Assembly (NCBI RefSeq): GCF_004364285.1
Contig: NZ_SOBE01000002.1
Coordinates: forward strand, 990,683-1,054,682
DNA: 64,000 nucleotides
Origin: Frigoribacterium sp. PhB116
GTDB lineage: Bacteria > Actinomycetota > Actinomycetes > Actinomycetales > Microbacteriaceae
Reading direction: 5' to 3'
Made by a program: the position numbers and the translations under genes. The notes under the pieces are model-generated. The model was not told the DNA's origin, did no database searches, and saw nothing but the letters and a program-made list of their open reading frames with translations. This document shows positions 29,721 to 39,029 of the stretch, piece by piece (the first letter of the stretch is position 1; every line of letters begins with the position of its first letter).

Positions 29721-30362
29721 GTGACCGACGAGAGAACCCCCGACGCGCCCCGGGCCGCGACGTTCCCCTGGCGGGGACGCTTCGCGAGCCGCGGTGCGGG
29801 GCCGGCCAGCACGGCGAACATCGCCAACGTGATCACGGTCGTCCGCATCCTGATGGCGCCGCTGTTCATCGCCTGGCTGCTGATCGACGACGGCGCCGGC
29901 GGTCCGTTGCGCATCGCCGCCGCCGTGCTGTTCGTCGTCGCCATCCTCACGGACAGCCTCGACGGCATGCTGGCGAGGGGCCTCGACCTCGTCACCGACT
30001 TCGGCAAGATCGTCGACCCCATCGCCGACAAGGTCCTCGTCGGCGGCGCGCTGGTCGGGCTCTCGATCCTCGGCGAGCTGCCCTGGTGGGTCACCGCTCT
30101 CATCCTCGTGCGCGAGATCGGCATCACCGTGTACCGCTTCGTCGTCATCCGCGACCGCGTCATCCCCGCGTCGCGAGGCGGCAAGCTCAAGACCGTGCTG
30201 CAGGCCGTCGCGGTGACGCTGGCGCTCTTCCCGCTGTGGGTTCCGTTGGGCGACTGGGTGCACGGCCTCAACACCGTGGTGATGACGGCCGCCGTGGTGG
30301 CCACGCTCGTGTCGGGTGCCGACTACGTCCGGGTCGCCCTGAAGCACTCCCGTACGTCGTGA
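29721..30362 (+). CDS. pgsA: CDP-diacylglycerol-glycerol-3-phosphate 3-phosphatidyltransferase
   Basis: A 213-residue integral membrane enzyme making phosphatidylglycerophosphate, precursor of phosphatidylglycerol and cardiolipin. The CDP-alcohol phosphotransferase motif is perfect: Asp78, Asp81-Gly82, Ala85-Arg86, Gly95, Asp99 and Asp103. Several hydrophobic segments surround it. The GTG start lies two bases beyond the ftsK stop, and its own stop overlaps the next GTG (GTGA). The order ftsK-pgsA-cinA is conserved in actinobacteria. A related CDP-alcohol transferase is less likely given this context. Confidence 0.94.
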   Translation: MTDERTPDAPRAATFPWRGRFASRGAGPASTANIANVITVVRILMAPLFIAWLLIDDGAGGPLRIAAAVLFVVAILTDSLDGMLARGLDLVTDFGKIVDPIADKVLVGGALVGLSILGELPWWVTALILVREIGITVYRFVVIRDRVIPASRGGKLKTVLQAVAVTLALFPLWVPLGDWVHGLNTVVMTAAVVATLVSGADYVRVALKHSRTS

Positions 30363-30850
30363 CCACCGCGGCCGAGGTCGTGCACGAGCTCGACCGCCAG
30401 GGGCTGACCGTCGCGGTCGCCGAGTCGCTGACGGGGGGCCTGCTCGCCGCCGAGCTGATCTCGGTCCCCGGTGCGTCCGCGGTCGTCGTCGGGGGAGTCG
30501 TGGCCTATCAGACGCCCCTCAAGGCATCACTGCTCGGCGTGCCGGCCGCGCTGCTCGCGGCCCGGGGCGCCGTCGACCCCGACGTCGCCGTCGCCATGGC
30601 GGCCGGCGTGCGTCGAGCGTTGGCCATCGAGGGCCAGGCCGCCGACGTCGGCATCGCGACGACCGGGGTCGCCGGCCCCGGCCCCCAGGACGGCCAGGCG
30701 CCGGGCACGGTGTACGTCGCCCTGAGCGCAGGAGGCGAGGCTCGCGTCACGAAGCTCGCCCTCGATGGCGACCGCGCAGCCATCCGATCGGCCACCGTCT
30801 CCGAATCACTCTCGATGCTGCACGACTGGCTCGCGGGGCCTCGGGAATAG
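30359..30850 (+). CDS. pncC: CinA C-terminal-type nicotinamide-nucleotide amidase
   Basis: A 163-residue single-domain protein equal to the C-terminal half of CinA, which deamidates NMN to nicotinic acid mononucleotide. Family blocks VAVAESLTGGLLAAELISVPGAS, GGVVAYQ and GIATTGVAGPGPQDGQAPGTVYVAL are all present. The N-terminal CinA domain (ADP-ribose hydrolase) is absent, as in many actinobacteria. It overlaps pgsA by four bases (GTGA) and closes the ftsK unit before a 146-base gap ahead of clgR. Confidence 0.92.
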   Translation: MTTAAEVVHELDRQGLTVAVAESLTGGLLAAELISVPGASAVVVGGVVAYQTPLKASLLGVPAALLAARGAVDPDVAVAMAAGVRRALAIEGQAADVGIATTGVAGPGPQDGQAPGTVYVALSAGGEARVTKLALDGDRAAIRSATVSESLSMLHDWLAGPRE

Positions 30851-30910
30851 CAGGGGTTTCGGTCTCGTTACATCTCGTGAGTTCACAAGCGTCACACAGA
30901 GCTGGCTGGC

Positions 30911-30916
30911 TACAGT
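30911..30916 (+). promoter_or_regulatory. -10 box of clgR
   Basis: TACAGT lies 80 bases before the start, giving a leader of roughly 75 nt with a strong ribosome site (AAGGAGGGG, 30984-30992). I did not find the CGCT-N5-GCGA motif reported for ClgR in other genera. Confidence 0.45.
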
Positions 30917-30996
30917 GGCACCCAGTTCGACAGCAGTGTTCCTCACCCACCCCTGAATCCCGTCACGGTGGGTCTTATGTCGCAAGGAGGGGTCCC

Positions 30997-31305
30997 ATGG
31001 TTCTGGTCCGTCAAGAGATCGGCGACGTCCTCCGCGACTTCCGTCTCCAGAAGGGCCGCACGCTGCGACAGGTCGCCTCCAAGGCGAGCGTCGCACTCGG
31101 CTACCTCAGCGAGGTCGAGCGTGGGCAGAAAGAGGCCAGCTCCGAGATCCTCGCGTCGGTCGCCGACGCGCTCGAGACGCCGATCTCCGTCATCATGCGC
31201 GAGGTGGGCGACCGGATGGCCGTCATCGAGGGCCTCAACCCGATCCCCGACACCCTGCCCGACGACATGGTCGCCGAGTTCGACACCGACCTGGTCGTGC
31301 GCTGA
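30997..31305 (+). CDS. clgR: ClgR-like XRE-family transcriptional activator
   Basis: A 102-residue protein with a classic helix-turn-helix, GRTLRQVASKASVALGYLSEVERGQKEASSEILASVADAL (about residues 20-59). In corynebacteria, streptomycetes and mycobacteria the protein in this place (after cinA, before recA) is ClgR, which activates clpP, clpC and stress genes and is itself a Clp substrate. The last residues here are LVVR; the Ala-Ala degron end known from Streptomyces ClgR is missing. The ATG follows an excellent ribosome site. Function is from synteny and family. Confidence 0.88.
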   Translation: MVLVRQEIGDVLRDFRLQKGRTLRQVASKASVALGYLSEVERGQKEASSEILASVADALETPISVIMREVGDRMAVIEGLNPIPDTLPDDMVAEFDTDLVVR

Positions 31306-31332
31306 CCTCACGGTCCGACGTGCAGTACGCCT

Positions 31333-31366
31333 CGAGACGCCCCCGACCCGTGTCGGGGGCATCTCG
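31333..31366 (+). terminator. Terminator of clgR
   Basis: Stem GCCCCCGAC/GTCGGGGGC with a 4-base loop and an outer CGAGA/TCTCG extension, 28 bases past the clgR stop. Confidence 0.72.
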
Positions 31367-31375
31367 GCGTCCGGG

Positions 31376-31381
31376 TACCCT
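31376..31381 (+). promoter_or_regulatory. -10 box of the DUF3046 gene, leaderless type
   Basis: TACCCT ends 6 bases before ATG 31388. Confidence 0.45.
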
Positions 31382-31387
31382 CGACTG

Positions 31388-31612
31388 ATGCGCAAGAGCG
31401 AGTTCCGCAGGGCGGTCGACGACGAGTTCGGCGAGGCGTACGGGCGGGTCGTCACCCGCGACCTCGTCCTCTCGTCGCTGGGCGACGAGACCGCCGACGA
31501 GGCGATCCGCGGCGGTGTGCCGCCGCGCGAGGTGTGGCTGGCCCTCTGCGAGGCCGAGGGCGTCCCCGTGGGCCGCAGGCACGGAGCAGGGCTGCCAGAG
31601 CCGCGTCGCTGA
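31388..31612 (+). CDS. DUF3046 family protein
   Basis: A 74-residue protein beginning MRKSEFRRAVDDEFGEAYG. It belongs to the small DUF3046 family, which in many actinobacteria lies just upstream of recA. The conserved core is SEF, DLVLSSLGDETADEAIRGGVPPREVWLALCE, then a basic tail. No enzymatic motif or membrane segment is visible, and the function is unknown. Its fixed position between clgR and recA suggests a link to stress or DNA repair, but that is only association. Confidence 0.88.
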   Translation: MRKSEFRRAVDDEFGEAYGRVVTRDLVLSSLGDETADEAIRGGVPPREVWLALCEAEGVPVGRRHGAGLPEPRR

Positions 31613-31680
31613 CCGCCGTCACGGACGCGCGCGCCGGGGGCCGTCGACGATCAGGTGTTCGACACGCCGGGCTCCGAGTT

Positions 31681-31694
31681 CGAACGTGCGTTCG
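31681..31694 (+). promoter_or_regulatory. SOS (LexA) box of recA
   Basis: CGAACGTGCGTTCG matches the actinobacterial LexA core CGAAC-N4-GTTCG exactly. A -10 box TAGCTT lies at 31704-31709, so LexA bound here would cover the -35 region. The remaining leader to recA (about 31716-31918) shows no gene; a ribosome site GAAGGAG (31908-31914) precedes the ATG. Confidence 0.82.
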
Positions 31695-31918
31695 GCACGG
31701 TGGTAGCTTCCTCCACAAGGGCGTCGACGCCCGAGTGCTCCACTTCCGCCGGGGATCGCGTCTGCGATGTCGGTGGCCGGTCGTAGCGTTCATGCATCGA
31801 CGTTCCACCGCTCCCGCATCCGTGGGGGCACCAGCCTTGTCGTCGAGACCGCCGCCCCCGGGCCGAGCGCGACGCGACAGCCTACAGGCGCACGGACAGC
31901 AACCACGAAGGAGTCACC

Positions 31919-32976
<1,058 letters not shown>

Positions 32977-32980
<4 letters not shown>

Positions 32981-33771
32981 CCTCGCACGACGACGAGTCG
33001 GCTGACGACCTGGCACCCGTGACGCCCCTCTTCGGGGTCCGCGGGGCCAGGTCCGGCCGCACAGGCGCAGACGCGTCGAGCCACCCTTCGAGGGGGCCGG
33101 CGCCTGTCGTGGGCGACGACGAGCCTGTCGAGCCGTCGGGCGACGGCGCGAGGCGGGATCCGGTGCGCGACGCGGCAGCCGCGCTGGCCGCCGTGACCGA
33201 GCACTGGTCGGACGTCCCGGCTGCGGCCGCTGCGTCCGCCGACGAGGCAGAGGCCGAGGAGCCGCCCGAGGACTTGAACGCACAGCGGACCCGGGCCGAG
33301 AACGTCAGCCTGCATGCCCTCAGCCGACGAGGAGTCTCGTCGGCGGAGATGGCGTCCCTGCTCGAGGCGCGCGACCTCGATCCCGAGGTCGTGGCCGACG
33401 AGGTGTCGCGCCTCGAGGGGGTGGGCCTCCTCAACGACAGGGAACTCGCAGAGAACCTCCTCGAGACGAAACAGGGCCGCAAGGGCCTCGGTCGGGGCGC
33501 CGTGACGTCCGAGTTGCGCGCGCGGGGCATCGACGCGTCCGTGATCGAGGAGGTCCTCGCCGAGACCGACGATGCCGACGAGCAGGCCAGGGCCGACGAG
33601 TGGGCCGTGAAGCGCGCGAGCTCGCTGCGCGGGCTGGACAGGGCGACGGCCGAGCGGCGCCTCAACGGCTACCTCATGCGTCGCGGCTATCGCTCCGACA
33701 CCATACGTCGTGCCGTCGAGAAGGCCCTGCCGCGCGGCGGCAGCAGCCGGGGCGGCGTCCGCTTCGAGTGA
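32977..33771 (+). CDS. recX: RecA regulator RecX
   Basis: A 264-residue protein. The RecX domain (about residues 105-255) consists of repeated three-helix units such as [24 protein letters not shown] and [36 protein letters not shown], ending [25 protein letters not shown]. About 100 N-terminal residues are acidic, Ala-rich and probably unstructured, making it longer than E. coli RecX. It caps RecA filaments and limits their activity. It overlaps recA by four bases. In this genome miaA follows directly; miaB, common here in relatives, is missing. Confidence 0.93.
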
Positions 33772-33781
33772 CCCCCCGTCC

Positions 33782-33787
33782 TACACT
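33782..33787 (+). promoter_or_regulatory. -10 box of miaA, leaderless type
   Basis: TACACT ends 8 bases before ATG 33796, inside the 24-base recX-miaA gap. miaA-dapF may therefore also be transcribed separately from recAX. Confidence 0.42.
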
Positions 33788-33795
33788 GGGGCACC

Positions 33796-34737
33796 ATGTC
33801 GACGGTCGGTGAAGCACTCAGCGACGGCGTGATCGCCGTCGTGGGATCGACCGGCACCGGCAAGTCGGCGTTCTCGCTCGACCTGGCCGAGCGTCTCCGC
33901 GATGCGGGGCGCCAGGCCGAGATCGTCAACGCCGACGCGATGCAGCTCTATCGGGGGATGGACATCGGGACGGCCAAGCTGCCCCGAGACGAGCGGCGAG
34001 GAGTGCCTCATCACCTCCTCGACGAGCTCGAGGTGACGGCCGAGGCCAGCGTCGAGTGGTACCAGTCCCGTGCTCGTGCCGTGATCGACGACGTCCTCGC
34101 TCGCGGTGCCGTGCCCCTCCTGGTGGGCGGATCCGGGCTCTACGTCTCGAGCGTGCTCTTCGACTTCCGGTTCCCGGGCACCGACGTCGCTGTGCGACAG
34201 CGCTTCGAACGCGTAGCCGAGAGCGGCGGCCCCGGCGCGCTGCACGAGCTGCTCACGCAGACGGATCCGGTCGCCGCCGAGCGGATCGGGCCGCACAACG
34301 CCCGGCGGCTCGTGCGGGCACTCGAGGTCGGCGAGATCACCGGTGAGCCGTTCTCGGCGGCGCTGCCCGACGAGGCACGGCGGTGGCGCCCCTCCTCGAT
34401 CGTCGGCATCGCCGAGGAGAGGCCGGTCCTCGTCGAGCGTCTCGATGCCCGCGTCCGCCGCATGTGGGCCGACGGCCTGGTCGACGAGGTGCGTGGCCTG
34501 CTGCCGCTCGGCCTCGCCGACGGGATCACCGCCTCCCGGGCCATCGGCTACGCCCAGGCAGCAGCGCAGCTGCGGGGCGACACCGACGAGGAGGCGGCGA
34601 TCGCCGAGACGCAGGCGCTCACGCGCCGCTACGCCCGCCGCCAGGTCAGCTGGTTCAAGCGGTACCCGGACGTCGACTGGTCGACCACGGGCGACCCGGC
34701 TGCCGTCGAGCGGGCCCTCGCTAGACTCCTCGGGTGA
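33796..34737 (+). CDS. miaA: tRNA dimethylallyltransferase
   Basis: A 313-residue enzyme that adds the isopentenyl group to adenosine 37 of tRNAs reading UNN codons. The P-loop is [17 protein letters not shown] near the N terminus, followed by [18 protein letters not shown] and [11 protein letters not shown]. The C-terminal [11 protein letters not shown] and [17 protein letters not shown] are typical tRNA-contact blocks. The stop overlaps the GTG of dapF. The next enzyme in ms2i6A synthesis, MiaB, is not beside it. Confidence 0.96.
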   Translation: MSTVGEALSDGVIAVVGSTGTGKSAFSLDLAERLRDAGRQAEIVNADAMQLYRGMDIGTAKLPRDERRGVPHHLLDELEVTAEASVEWYQSRARAVIDDVLARGAVPLLVGGSGLYVSSVLFDFRFPGTDVAVRQRFERVAESGGPGALHELLTQTDPVAAERIGPHNARRLVRALEVGEITGEPFSAALPDEARRWRPSSIVGIAEERPVLVERLDARVRRMWADGLVDEVRGLLPLGLADGITASRAIGYAQAAAQLRGDTDEEAAIAETQALTRRYARRQVSWFKRYPDVDWSTTGDPAAVERALARLLG

Positions 34738-35612
34738 CCACGACGCTTCAGTTCACCAAGGGACAGGGCACCGGGAACGACTTCGTGTTGTTCACCGACC
34801 CCGACGGCGATACCGAACTCGACGGGGTGGCCATCCGCGCCCTGACCGACCGCCGCTTCGGCGTGGGGGCTGACGGGGTCATCCGCGCCGTCCGCTCGTC
34901 CGCGCTCCCGGCCGGCGCCGCGGCGCTGGCGAGCGACCCCGTAGCCGAGTGGTTCATGGACTACCACAACGCCGACGGCAGCCTCGCCGAGATGTGCGGG
35001 AACGGCGTCCGCGTCTTCGCGCGCTACCTCGTCGAGCGCGGCCTGGTCGACCTGCCCGTCGGCGGGGCCCTCACGATCGGCACGCGCGCCGGCGTGCGCA
35101 CGGTGCGGCGAGACGGCTCGGGCTTCCGGGTCGACCTCGGCGCCTGGGCGCTCAGGGACGACGAGCCGACGGTCCGCGCCCGAGAACTCCACGCGGCGAG
35201 GCCGGGCCTCTCGCTCTCGGTCGGCAACCCGCACGTGGTCGTCGCCCTCGCCTCCGACGACGAGCTCGACGGGCTCGACCTCTCCTGGGTGCCGGTGCTC
35301 GATCCCGCGCCTGCCGAGGGCGCCAACGTCGAGTTCGTGGTCCCGTCCGATCCGCTCGTGGTCGACGGCATCGGTCGCATCCGCATGCGCGTGCACGAGC
35401 GCGGCAGCGGCGAGACGCTCTCGTGCGGCACGGGTGCCGCGGCTGCGGCACTCGCCGTGCGGCACTGGGCCGGCACGGGCGCGCCCGACGACTGGGCCGT
35501 CGAGGTGCCGGGCGGCGTGCTCGGGGTCCACGTCGCGCCCGGGGCCGACGGTGAGCACGTCTCGCTCAGCGGGCCGGCCGAGCTCGTCTTCAGCGGGGCC
35601 CTGACCCTCTAG
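34734..35612 (+). CDS. dapF: Diaminopimelate epimerase
   Basis: A 292-residue cofactor-free racemase that makes meso-diaminopimelate for peptidoglycan and lysine. The two catalytic cysteines are Cys88 in EMCGNGVR and Cys231 in [12 protein letters not shown]. The fold is two mirrored halves, both complete. It begins with GTG 34734, overlapping miaA by four bases. With dapB and dapA this gives three pathway genes in the window. Confidence 0.97.
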   Translation: MTTTLQFTKGQGTGNDFVLFTDPDGDTELDGVAIRALTDRRFGVGADGVIRAVRSSALPAGAAALASDPVAEWFMDYHNADGSLAEMCGNGVRVFARYLVERGLVDLPVGGALTIGTRAGVRTVRRDGSGFRVDLGAWALRDDEPTVRARELHAARPGLSLSVGNPHVVVALASDDELDGLDLSWVPVLDPAPAEGANVEFVVPSDPLVVDGIGRIRMRVHERGSGETLSCGTGAAAAALAVRHWAGTGAPDDWAVEVPGGVLGVHVAPGADGEHVSLSGPAELVFSGALTL

Positions 35613-35660
35613 CGTCCGTCGGTCCCTCGCGCGTGAGCGTCCGTCGGTCCCTCGCGCGTG
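35611..35660. repeat. Perfect 25-bp tandem repeat after dapF
   Basis: Two identical 25-bp units, 35611-35635 and 35636-35660, begin inside the dapF stop codon (TAG at 35610-35612). The unit starts AGCGTCCGTC and ends CGCGCGTG. Confidence 0.95.
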
Positions 35661-35712
35661 GGCCCATGGCCCCCGGGCCGCTGGGGCGCGGGCGCGCGGG
35701 GGCGCACACCCT

Positions 35713-35732
35713 ATCGTCGTCGTCGTCGTCGC
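35713..35732. repeat. Short TCG trinucleotide run
   Basis: About six TCG units lie just past the stop of the minus-strand methyltransferase gene. Non-coding here; length may vary between strains. Confidence 0.6.
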
Positions 35733-35736
35733 TCGT

Positions 35737-36360
35737 CTATGCGAGGGACGAGGAGGCGCGACGGGCCCGCAGCACGCGGTACCCCTTGCTCGTCGAGGCC
35801 CGCTCCACCTGGACCACGTCCGCCATGGTCGCGTTCATCCACGCCTGGAGCGAGTCGGCGCCGAGGTTCTTCTGCACGACGAGCCAGGCGTCCGAGCCGG
35901 GCTCCAGGCGTGGCAGCCAGGTCTCCAGGAGGCCGTGCAGCACCTCCTTGCCGACCCGGATGGGCGGATTCGACCAGATCGACGCGAACACGACGCCGTC
36001 GGGAACACCGTCGGGGGTCACGGCGTTGACGTTCTGGAGGCCCGCGGCCCGTGCGTTCTCACGGACGAGGTCGAGGACCCTCTCGTTCACGTCGACGGCC
36101 CACACCGTCGCGTCGGGTGACGACAACGCGAGGCTCAGTGTGATGGGGCCCCATCCGCACCCGACGTCCAACAGGTCGCCCGTCGCGGGCGGCTGCGGTG
36201 CACCGGCCAGCAGGACGGCCGTGCCCGGGTCGACCCGCTCGGGGCTGAAGACGCCCGACGCCGTCGTGAGCGTCAGCTCTCGCCCTGCGAGGGTCGCCGT
36301 GATCGTCCGCCGACGCAGCTCGCTCTCCGGGTTCGGGGAGAAGTAGTGGTCGTTGGTCAC
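35737..36360 (-). CDS. RsmC-like class I SAM-dependent methyltransferase
   Basis: A 207-residue protein with the RsmC/MTS domain. The N terminus DHYFSPNPESELRRRTI is typical of this group. SAM motif I is DLLDVGCGWGPITLSLAL (about residues 64-81), and the catalytic-type motif IWSNPPIRVG (NPP) follows at about 130-139. RsmC methylates G1207 of 16S rRNA; this single-domain form may act on rRNA or another nucleic acid. I chose GTG 36360, preceded by GGTAGG, over ATG 36381, which has no ribosome site. It is divergent from hflX. Confidence 0.87.
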   Translation of the reverse strand: MTNDHYFSPNPESELRRRTITATLAGRELTLTTASGVFSPERVDPGTAVLLAGAPQPPATGDLLDVGCGWGPITLSLALSSPDATVWAVDVNERVLDLVRENARAAGLQNVNAVTPDGVPDGVVFASIWSNPPIRVGKEVLHGLLETWLPRLEPGSDAWLVVQKNLGADSLQAWMNATMADVVQVERASTSKGYRVLRARRASSSLA

Positions 36361-36428
36361 GCACGACAACCTACCGAACATCAGCTGCCTGGCCCGTGAC
36401 GGCCCAGGCTCGACCCCCTCCGGAGGGC

Positions 36429-36434
36429 TAGTAT
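36429..36434 (+). promoter_or_regulatory. -10 box of hflX, leaderless type
   Basis: TAGTAT ends 7 bases before ATG 36442; this is the most T/A-rich of the series. Confidence 0.5.
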
Positions 36435-36441
36435 CACTTCG

Positions 36442-38013
36442 ATGACAGACACCCCCACGACCCCGCTCGACGACGAGCGCGACGGACAGCCCGGCGACGA
36501 CGTCGTGGCGCGGGTCCTCGAGCGTGCGGCGTCGCGGGCGTCCGCCTACACGATCTTCTCGCCTGCCCAGGCGATCCAGACCCGCTCCCTCGACGGCTCG
36601 GGCGACGGCGACCAGTACGACCGCGAAGACCGGGCCGCGCTCCGCCGCGTGGCCGGCCTCTCGACCGAGCTGGAGGACGTCACCGAGGTCGAGTACCGCC
36701 AGCTCCGCCTCGAGAACGTCGTCCTGATCGGCGTCTGGTCGCAGGGCTCGCTCTCGGACGCTGAGAACTCGCTCCGTGAGCTCGCCGCACTGGCCGAGAC
36801 CGCGGGCGCCTCGGTGCTCGACGGCCTCCTGCAGCGTCGGCCGAACCCCGACCCGAGCACCTACCTCGGCAAGGGCAAGGCGGAAGAACTGCGGCAGACC
36901 GTGGCTGCCCTCGGCGCCGACACGGTCATCGCCGACACCGAGCTCGCACCGAGCCAGCGGCGTGCGCTGGAGGACGTGGTGAAGGTCAAGGTGATCGACC
37001 GCACGGCCGTCATCCTCGACATCTTCAGCCAGCACGCGAAGAGCCGCGAGGGCAAGGCCCAGGTCGAGCTCGCCCAGCTCGAGTACCTGCTGCCGCGCCT
37101 CCGTGGCTGGGGGGACTCGATGTCCCGCCAGGCCGGTGGCCAGGTCGGCGGTGCCGGTGCCGGAATGGGCAGCAGGGGCCCCGGCGAGACGAAGATCGAG
37201 CTCGACCGTCGCCGGATCCACACGCGCATGGCCCGCCTCCGGCGTCAGATCAAGGAGATGAAGCCGGCACGCGACGCGAAGCGGGCCAACCGCGACCGCA
37301 ACGAGGTGCCCTCCGTGGCCATCGCCGGCTACACGAACGCGGGCAAGTCGAGCCTGCTGAACCGGCTCACGAGCGCCGGCGTCCTGGTCGAGAACGCCTT
37401 GTTCGCGACCCTCGACGCGACGGTGCGCAAGAGCGCCACCACCGACGGCCGCCCCTTCACCTACGCCGACACGGTGGGCTTCGTCCGCAACCTGCCGCAC
37501 CAGCTCGTCGAGGCCTTCCGCTCGACGCTCGAAGAGGTCGCGGGCTCCGACGTCATCGTGCACGTCGTCGACGGGTCGCACCCCGACCCGGCCGCGCAGT
37601 TGGCGACGGTGCGCGAGGTCATCGGCGAGGTCGACGGACGGGACATCCCCGAGGTCGTGGTCTTCAACAAGAGCGACCTCGTCGACGACGACCAGCGGCT
37701 GGTGCTGCAGGGGCTCGAGCCGACGGCCGTCTTCGTCTCGGCGCGCACGGGCGAGGGCATCGACGTGCTGCTGGCGAAGCTCGCCGGGCTGCTGCCCGAG
37801 CCCGAGGTCGAGCTCGACCTCCTCGTGCCCTACGATCGCGGCGACGTGGTGTCGCACCTGCACGACTCCGGTCGGGTCCTGACGACCGACTACGACGAGC
37901 AGGGAACCCGGGTGCACGCCCGCGTCTACCCGAGCGATGTCGCGGCGCTCTCGCCGTTCGTGCGCACGGAGACTGCCGACGCCGTCGAGACCGCGGAGCC
38001 CGCCGCCTCCTGA
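36442..38013 (+). CDS. hflX: GTPase HflX
   Basis: A 523-residue ribosome-binding GTPase that splits stalled 70S ribosomes in its family. The N-terminal HflX domain includes LRRRPNPDPSTYLGKGKAEEL-like sequence (about 130-150) and the glycine-rich linker GGQVGGAGAGMGSRGPGETKIELDRRRI (about 233-260). G1 is GYTNAGKS at residues 296-303, G3 DTVGFV and G4 FNKSDL. The first 80 residues are an actinobacterial extension. It sits between dapF and lexA, a conserved place. A shared hairpin separates it from lexA. Confidence 0.95.
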   Translation: MTDTPTTPLDDERDGQPGDDVVARVLERAASRASAYTIFSPAQAIQTRSLDGSGDGDQYDREDRAALRRVAGLSTELEDVTEVEYRQLRLENVVLIGVWSQGSLSDAENSLRELAALAETAGASVLDGLLQRRPNPDPSTYLGKGKAEELRQTVAALGADTVIADTELAPSQRRALEDVVKVKVIDRTAVILDIFSQHAKSREGKAQVELAQLEYLLPRLRGWGDSMSRQAGGQVGGAGAGMGSRGPGETKIELDRRRIHTRMARLRRQIKEMKPARDAKRANRDRNEVPSVAIAGYTNAGKSSLLNRLTSAGVLVENALFATLDATVRKSATTDGRPFTYADTVGFVRNLPHQLVEAFRSTLEEVAGSDVIVHVVDGSHPDPAAQLATVREVIGEVDGRDIPEVVVFNKSDLVDDDQRLVLQGLEPTAVFVSARTGEGIDVLLAKLAGLLPEPEVELDLLVPYDRGDVVSHLHDSGRVLTTDYDEQGTRVHARVYPSDVAALSPFVRTETADAVETAEPAAS

Positions 38014-38030
38014 GCGGTTCGCTCCCCGCA

Positions 38031-38075
38031 CGACGAAGCGCCTCCGGTCCGGTCAGGGTAGGAGGCGCTTCGTCG
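38031..38075. terminator. Bidirectional terminator between hflX and lexA
   Basis: Perfect 15-bp stem CGACGAAGCGCCTCC/GGAGGCGCTTCGTCG with a 15-base loop, 17 bases after hflX and 13 bases beyond the lexA stop. It can serve both convergent genes. Confidence 0.85.
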
Positions 38076-38088
38076 TCCTCGGGACGCG

Positions 38089-38778
38089 TCAGACCGAGCG
38101 GAGCACCGCCACGACCTTGCCGAGGATCTGCGCGTGGTCGCCCACGATCGGCTCGAACGCGCTGTTGCGGGGCAGCAGCCAGGTGTGGCCGTCGCGCTGC
38201 CGGAAGACCTTGACCGTGGCCTCGTCGTCGAGCATGGCCGCGACGATGTCGCCGTTCTCGGCGTCCTGCTGCTGCCGGACGACCACCCAGTCGCCGTCGC
38301 AGATCGCGGCGTCGATCATGGACTCGCCGACGACGCGGAGCATGAACAGCTCGCCCTTCCCCACGAGCTGGCGGGGGAGCGGCATGACGTCCTCGACCTG
38401 CTGCTCGGCGGTGATGGGGATGCCGGCCGCGATCCGGCCGACCATCGGCACGTGGGCGGTGTCGCCGTCGTCGCTCGTCGAGAGGATGCTCGTCACGGGA
38501 GCAGCGGCAGTCGTCGCGTCGCCCAGCACCTCGAGGGCGCGGGGGCGGTTGGGGTCGCGGCGGATCCGGCCGGCGAGCTCGAGCTGGTTGAGCTGGTGGG
38601 TCACGCTCGACAGCGACTTGAGGCCGACGGCGTCGCCGATCTCGCGCATGCTCGGCGGGTAGCCGCTCTGGGCGATGCTCGCCTGGATAGCGGCCAGGAT
38701 CGACTCCTGCTTGGCGGTGAGCGCCTTGCGCGGGGGCGTCGCCGGGGCGGTCGCCGTCGCGCTGTGCCGGTCGGTCAT
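38089..38778 (-). CDS. lexA: SOS repressor LexA
   Basis: A 229-residue repressor. The winged helix (about residues 18-85) contains [27 protein letters not shown]. The self-cleavage site is Ala118-Gly119 in RIAAGIP. The catalytic pair is Ser153 in GESMIDAAI and Lys190 in EATVKVF. It represses the SOS genes until RecA filaments trigger its cleavage. It is divergent from the LysM gene, with LexA-box-like sequences in the 251-base region between them, so it is most likely autoregulated. Confidence 0.97.
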   Translation of the reverse strand: MTDRHSATATAPATPPRKALTAKQESILAAIQASIAQSGYPPSMREIGDAVGLKSLSSVTHQLNQLELAGRIRRDPNRPRALEVLGDATTAAAPVTSILSTSDDGDTAHVPMVGRIAAGIPITAEQQVEDVMPLPRQLVGKGELFMLRVVGESMIDAAICDGDWVVVRQQQDAENGDIVAAMLDDEATVKVFRQRDGHTWLLPRNSAFEPIVGDHAQILGKVVAVLRSV

Positions 38779-38833
38779 GTCTCTCCTGCCGTCGATGTCG
38801 GTGGTCGCTGGTGTACTCGTCCCACCGACTGGA

Positions 38834-38873
38834 ACCTATCGGATCACGGCCACTTGGCGAAACACATGTTCGA
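38834..38873 (-). promoter_or_regulatory. lexA promoter with SOS-like box
   Basis: On the minus strand TTCGCC (38861-38856) and TAGGTT (38839-38834) lie about 17 bases apart as -35 and -10. The box TCGAACATGTGTTTCG (38873-38858) overlaps the -35; its first half is perfect and the second is degenerate. An extra half-site GTTCGA is at 38900-38905. Confidence 0.65.
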
Positions 38874-38914
38874 GTGTGTCGCGCTTGTCTCCGGGAGATG
38901 TTCGAGAGAAATGG

Positions 38915-38946
38915 TTGCGGTCGGGCTCAGTCGAAGATATGTTCGG
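38915..38946 (+). promoter_or_regulatory. Promoter and SOS box of the LysM gene
   Basis: TTGCGG (38915-38920), a 17-base spacer and TATGTT (38938-38943) form a good promoter. TCGAAGATATGTTCGG (38931-38946) matches the LexA core with one mismatch and covers the -10 box. Confidence 0.75.
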
Positions 38947-39029
38947 TACACGTCTTCGTGTCCGGCATTCCCGGCCGAGTGCCGGGCACGAACTCGTACG
39001 ACAACTCTCGCGGTGAAAGGAACCACCTC

